Part shown: in pieces, positions 16,548 to 18,489 of the stretch
Numbering within the stretch: position 1 is the first letter of the stretch
How the letters are laid out: each line of letters opens with the position of its first letter
Assembly (NCBI GenBank): GCA_036170135.1
Contig: JAVHOP010000019.1
Location: forward strand, 1-18,489
Direction: 5' to 3'
DNA from: CG1-02-35-72 sp036170135
GTDB taxonomy: Bacteria > Bacteroidota > Bacteroidia > Flavobacteriales > Flavobacteriaceae
DNA length: 18,489 nucleotides
The notes under the pieces: model-generated
The model's database searches: none
The model's input: the letters and a program-made list of their open reading frames with translations, nothing else
Told to the model about the DNA's origin: nothing
Translations under genes and position numbers: made by a program

Positions 16548-17134
16548 TGAACACTTCAAAACTTGATGATTGTGTGTTAGTTACGCATTATATTGCGGGA
16601 CAAGAGCAAGCTTTAGAAATCTTAATTTATAGACATAAACAACGTGTTTATAGTTTTATTTATTCAAAAGTTTTAGATAAAGAAATTGCTGAAGATATTT
16701 TTCAGGATACTTTTATAAAGGTAATAAATACCTTAAAGAAGGGTTCTTATAATGAAACAGGAAAATTTTTACCCTGGGTTTTAAAAATTGCTCACAATTT
16801 ATGTATTGATTACTTTAGAAAAAATAAACGCTTACCAACTTTTAAAAATACAGACGATTTTGATATCTTTTCGGTGATTTCAGATCCTGATAAAAATATT
16901 GAAAATCAACTTATTAAAGAACAAATTGACCAAGATGTTTTTAAACTCATATCGTCTTTACCTAAAGAACAAAGGGATGTTATTGATATGCGCTTTTATA
17001 GAAAAATGAGCTTTAAAGAAATTTCTGAGCTTTTAGATATCAGTATCAATACTGCGCTTGGTAGAATGCGTTATGCACTAATAAATTTGAGAAAGCTTAT
17101 TGCCGAAAATGAAATTATTTTAACTATTGAATAA
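16547..17134 (+). CDS. ECF-like RNA polymerase sigma factor
   Basis: This protein of 195 residues has sigma region 2 at about 24-95 (AEDIFQDTFIKVINTL, GKFLPWVLKIAHNLCIDYFRKNKR), which binds core polymerase and the -10 region. Region 4 lies at about 130-185 (LISSLPKEQRDVIDMRFYRKMSFKEISELLDISINTALGRMRYAL), containing the helix-turn-helix for the upstream promoter element. Regions 1.1 and 3 are absent, which is the ECF (group 4) layout. No anti-sigma factor gene follows or precedes, so control must be at transcription, at translation (see the leader hairpin), or by a distant partner. The gene is about as AT-rich as its surroundings. Its regulon cannot be inferred. Confidence 0.92.
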   Translation: MNTSKLDDCVLVTHYIAGQEQALEILIYRHKQRVYSFIYSKVLDKEIAEDIFQDTFIKVINTLKKGSYNETGKFLPWVLKIAHNLCIDYFRKNKRLPTFKNTDDFDIFSVISDPDKNIENQLIKEQIDQDVFKLISSLPKEQRDVIDMRFYRKMSFKEISELLDISINTALGRMRYALINLRKLIAENEIILTIE

Positions 17135-17199
17135 TAACATCAGTGCTATTTGATTAAAGAAGGTAATTTCGAAACCTATTTATATATATTTTAACATGG

Positions 17200-17231
17200 T
17201 TGACAGATAAAAATAAATTATCTTAACTTTG
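17200..17231 (+). promoter_or_regulatory. Orphan consensus promoter
   Basis: TTG (17200-17202) and TAACTTTG (17224-17231) with a 21-base spacer match the Bacteroidota -33/-7 consensus, the same geometry as the sigma-factor promoter. No coding sequence follows: the first ATG downstream meets a stop after four codons. It may drive a non-coding RNA or be left over from a lost gene. Confidence 0.5.
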
Positions 17232-17330
17232 ACTTAAAGCTATCCTAAGAATGGGGGTACTTTAGATCAAGTGTGTTAGCCATATCGCTTATTTTTAGCG
17301 ACAAGGTAGTTTATACTTAATCTTTCAAAA

Positions 17331-17445
17331 GTGGCACAAATCGAAACGTTATGATTTTAAATAAACCACAAAAGGGGCATCATTTAAACCGAAATACCTG
17401 GCACTAACAAACCGATATCACTGGCACAATTTGAATCGAGATATC
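17331..17445 (+). repeat. Array of GGCAC units resembling an IS21-family end
   Basis: Four imperfect units begin with GGCAC or GGCAT at 17333, 17376, 17400 and 17423. The last three are spaced 23-24 bases apart and share the pattern GGCAC-n-A-n(4-6)-A-n-CGA-n-AT. IS21-family elements are known to carry several repeats near their ends that bind the transposase, and the motif resembles flavobacterial IS21 ends as I remember them. No istA or istB reading frame is present, so at most a solo end remains. Confidence 0.45.
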
Positions 17446-17466
17446 CACGCCTCTCGAAAAATCGGG

Positions 17467-17489
17467 ACAAGCTAGCTGGGGCTTGTTTT
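17467..17489 (+). terminator. Terminator-like hairpin downstream of the orphan promoter
   Basis: ACAAGC (17467-17472) pairs with GCTTGT (17481-17486), an 8-base loop between, followed by TTTC; G-T pairs could lengthen the stem. The short stem and T-run make it a modest terminator. Confidence 0.35.
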
Positions 17490-17507
17490 CAATATAAAAT
17501 CTATTTA

Positions 17508-17566
17508 CTACAAACTGGTCGTTCTGATAGAACTAAAAAGCTCCGTTAGGAGCGAAATGTTTGTAG
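17508..17566. repeat. Cloverleaf-like palindromic repeat element
   Basis: An 8-bp outer inverted repeat, CTACAAAC (17508-17515) and GTTTGTAG (17559-17566), encloses two small perfect hairpins, GTTCT-gat-AGAAC (17521-17533) and GCTCC-gtta-GGAGC (17540-17553). Together they would fold as a three-way junction. The design resembles dispersed REP-like repeats seen in Bacteroidota genomes. A related half unit follows at 17593-17614. Confidence 0.6.
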
Positions 17567-17592
17567 AAAAATGCAAAAATAAAGTTATCAAA

Positions 17593-17614
17593 GCCCCATC
17601 GGGGCGACCTGTTT
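17593..17614. repeat. Partial second copy of the palindromic repeat
   Basis: GCCCC-atc-GGGGC (17593-17605) followed by GACCTGTTT (17606-17614) corresponds to the GGAGC hairpin and right arm of the element at 17508-17566. Its right arm is complementary to AAACTGGTC (17512-17520) of the first copy with one mismatch, so the left arm could pair with either right arm. Confidence 0.5.
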
Positions 17615-17739
17615 ATTTTGGAAAATTTAACCAGACAACAATGATATTTTAATCCAATTTATAGCATTATTTTAAAAAATATTTTAAATAATCATTCCAT
17701 GTATTTAGTAACGTATTAACATATAATGTTTTTTGAATT

Positions 17740-17800
17740 AATAATAGCTATTAACTATATTATTTGTACAAATAATAGTTATTAACTATAAATAGTTAAT
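17740..17800. promoter_or_regulatory. Operator-like block of nested repeats upstream of the HU-like gene
   Basis: A 20-base direct repeat, AATAATAGCTATTAACTATA (17740-17759) and the same with one change at 17771-17790, lies 31 bases apart. A perfect 20-base palindrome, TATTATTTGTACAAATAATA (17758-17777), joins the two copies. A further inverted repeat, ATTAACTAT (17781-17789) and ATAGTTAAT (17792-17800), closes the block. The spacing of about three helical turns and the position 40-100 bases before the -7 box suggest cooperative protein binding sites. Confidence 0.5.
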
Positions 17801-17839
17801 AAGTTATTTTTATTTTATAATAAGGGACTTATTCAGCAT

Positions 17840-17847
17840 TAACTTTG
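17840..17847 (+). promoter_or_regulatory. -7 promoter box of the HU-like gene
   Basis: TAACTTTG matches TAnnTTTG exactly, 66 bases before the start codon, leaving a leader of about 60 bases. No -33 TTG is present at normal spacing, which would fit a promoter that needs an activator bound at the repeats upstream. TTATTCAG (17829-17836) and CTGAATAA (17879-17886) form an 8-bp inverted repeat around it. Confidence 0.5.
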
Positions 17848-17913
17848 TGTTGTTAACATAAATAATTGTGGTAACCGCCTGAATAAAAAGGGTGTCATTA
17901 AATTTTATTAAAA

Positions 17914-18291
17914 ATGATTAGTTTAAAAACTTTATCGAAGGTCAACCCGCAAGACCTCACTGCGGAAAAAATGTTTTATGCTAAAGCGGTTTCTACAGGA
18001 ATTGTAGATTTTGAACGCTTGGCTTATTTAGTGTCTAACCAGTGTACGGTTCGCGAGTCTGATTGCTACGCAGTCATTCGCGCTATGGAGCACAACATCA
18101 TCGATGAGCTGATGCAGGGCAAAGTGGTACAGTTTGGCGGTTTGGGTAATTTTCAGGTTGGGATAAGCTCCGCTGGTTCTATTGCAGCTGCTGGTGTTAC
18201 AACAAGCTCGGTTAAAAAATCACACTTGAATTTTAGACCTGGCAAGCGCTTACGCGAGATGCTCATCAATGTGAAATACAAAGTGATTTAA
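17914..18291 (+). CDS. HU-like DNA-binding protein (Bacteroidota HU-HIG type)
   Basis: This protein of 125 residues has the divergent HU/IHF-like fold common in Bacteroidota: an N-terminal basic and helical part (FYAKAVSTGIVDFERLAYLVSNQCTVRESDCYAVIRAMEHNIIDELMQGKVVQFGGLGNFQVGI, about 21-84). A variable arm (SSAGSIAAAGVTTSSVKKSHLNFRPGKRLREML) and a short tail follow. The sequence VQFGGLGNFQV is the helix-to-sheet turn typical of the family. Such proteins bind DNA and are often found in many copies per genome, frequently near mobile or surface-polysaccharide loci. The gene is about 43% GC by count against roughly 30% for the neighbouring sigma gene, suggesting separate origin. It has its own promoter region and a strong terminator. 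Confidence 0.8.
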   Translation: MISLKTLSKVNPQDLTAEKMFYAKAVSTGIVDFERLAYLVSNQCTVRESDCYAVIRAMEHNIIDELMQGKVVQFGGLGNFQVGISSAGSIAAAGVTTSSVKKSHLNFRPGKRLREMLINVKYKVI

Positions 18292-18322
18292 GGCTAGGAC
18301 CCTCGATTATTTTGAATTTTAG

Positions 18323-18358
18323 AAAAGCCCCGATCTGTTTCTGCAGACGGGGCTTTTT
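18323..18358 (+). terminator. Terminator of the HU-like gene
   Basis: AAAAGCCCCG (18323-18332) pairs with CGGGGCTTTT (18348-18357), with an inner TCTG/CAGA helix (18334-18337 and 18344-18347) and a T-run in the right arm. It is a strong rho-independent terminator and, with its A-run, probably works in both directions. Confidence 0.93.
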
Positions 18359-18383
18359 ATTTGTAACCGTATCTTTTAAAAAT

Positions 18384-18441
18384 TCATGCTGAGCTTTTGA
18401 TTGAAAGTACCGTTACTTTACGAAGCATCATGCTGAGCTTT
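18384..18441. repeat. Pair of TCATGCTGAGCTTT repeats
   Basis: The 14-base sequence TCATGCTGAGCTTT occurs exactly at 18384-18397 and 18428-18441, 44 bases apart; the second is followed by CAAGTCGAAG. This resembles the widespread dispersed repeat whose core reads CTGAGCTTGTCGAAG. No gene lies between 18292 and the window end; apart from these repeats and A/T runs nothing else is seen there. Confidence 0.6.
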
Positions 18442-18489
18442 CAAGTCGAAGTTCAGTATCTTTAAAAAAAAGTAACGTATCTTTTTTTT

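Larger units (their letters stand above)
17135..17913. other. 779-base repeat-rich intergenic region
   Basis: No open reading frame of useful length exists on either strand. The stretch contains, in order, an orphan consensus promoter (17200-17231), a small hairpin TCGCT/AGCGA (17285-17301), an array of GGCAC units (17331-17445), a terminator-like hairpin (17467-17489), a cloverleaf-like palindromic element with a partial second copy (17508-17614), and a block of nested direct and inverted repeats (17740-17800) before the HU-like gene promoter. It looks like a site where mobile-element relics have accumulated. Confidence 0.75.

Noticed and set aside
17331..17445. CRISPR array
   Set aside because: The units are imperfect, only 23-24 bases apart with no distinct spacers, and no cas gene is present.
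17740..17800. Plasmid-type replication origin with iterons
   Set aside because: No replication initiator gene is nearby and the surrounding genes are chromosomal; a promoter operator explains the repeats more simply.

Overview
The window looks like a chromosomal segment of a low-GC member of the Bacteroidota, most probably a Flavobacteriaceae. The evidence is the AT-rich sequence, signal peptides ending in FSQ or SAQ, an Oar-type TonB-dependent receptor, a DUF6495-like gene, a long Asp-box exoprotein, absence of Shine-Dalgarno sequences, and repeated -7 promoter boxes of the Bacteroidota type TAnnTTTG.

Layout. Positions 1-39 hold the tail of a plus-strand gene, closed by a terminator. A large minus-strand secreted Asp-box (BNR/sortilin-like) protein follows (118-3366), then a plus-strand TPM-domain membrane protein (3510-4328). 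A small RelE/ParE-type toxin-antitoxin pair (4489-5000) lies between the TPM gene and der, which encodes a ribosome-assembly GTPase on the minus strand (5028-6344). Divergent from der is the ribosomal operon rpsF-rpsR-rplI (6572-7681), which ends in a clean terminator. Next come a secreted class A beta-lactamase-like serine hydrolase (7787-9037), an Oar-like outer-membrane receptor (9130-12249), and a two-gene unit of a DUF6495-like protein and a TrmH-type RNA methyltransferase (12319-13463). uvrA (13500-16301) is convergent with that unit, and an ECF-like sigma factor (16547-17134) is divergent from uvrA. The last 1.4 kb is mostly non-coding and repeat-rich, with one HU-like DNA-binding gene (17914-18291).

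Most of the window is core genome: translation, ribosome assembly, DNA repair and envelope functions. The unusual parts are two. (1) Around the toxin-antitoxin pair, a decayed 50-bp copy of the 3' end of der, next to a minus-strand terminator, lies on the far side of the pair. This suggests the pair was inserted between der and its original terminator. (2) The region 17135-18489 contains an orphan consensus promoter, an array of GGCAC units resembling IS21-type ends, a cloverleaf-like palindromic repeat, a dense operator-like repeat block upstream of the compositionally distinct HU-like gene, and a pair of TCATGCTGAGC repeats. The sigma-factor gene also carries a perfect 12-bp inverted repeat whose second arm includes the A of its start codon.

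No complete new defence or mobile system was found. The best candidates for new biology are the der/toxin-antitoxin insertion scar, the sigma-factor leader hairpin, and the orphan promoter with a downstream terminator-like hairpin.
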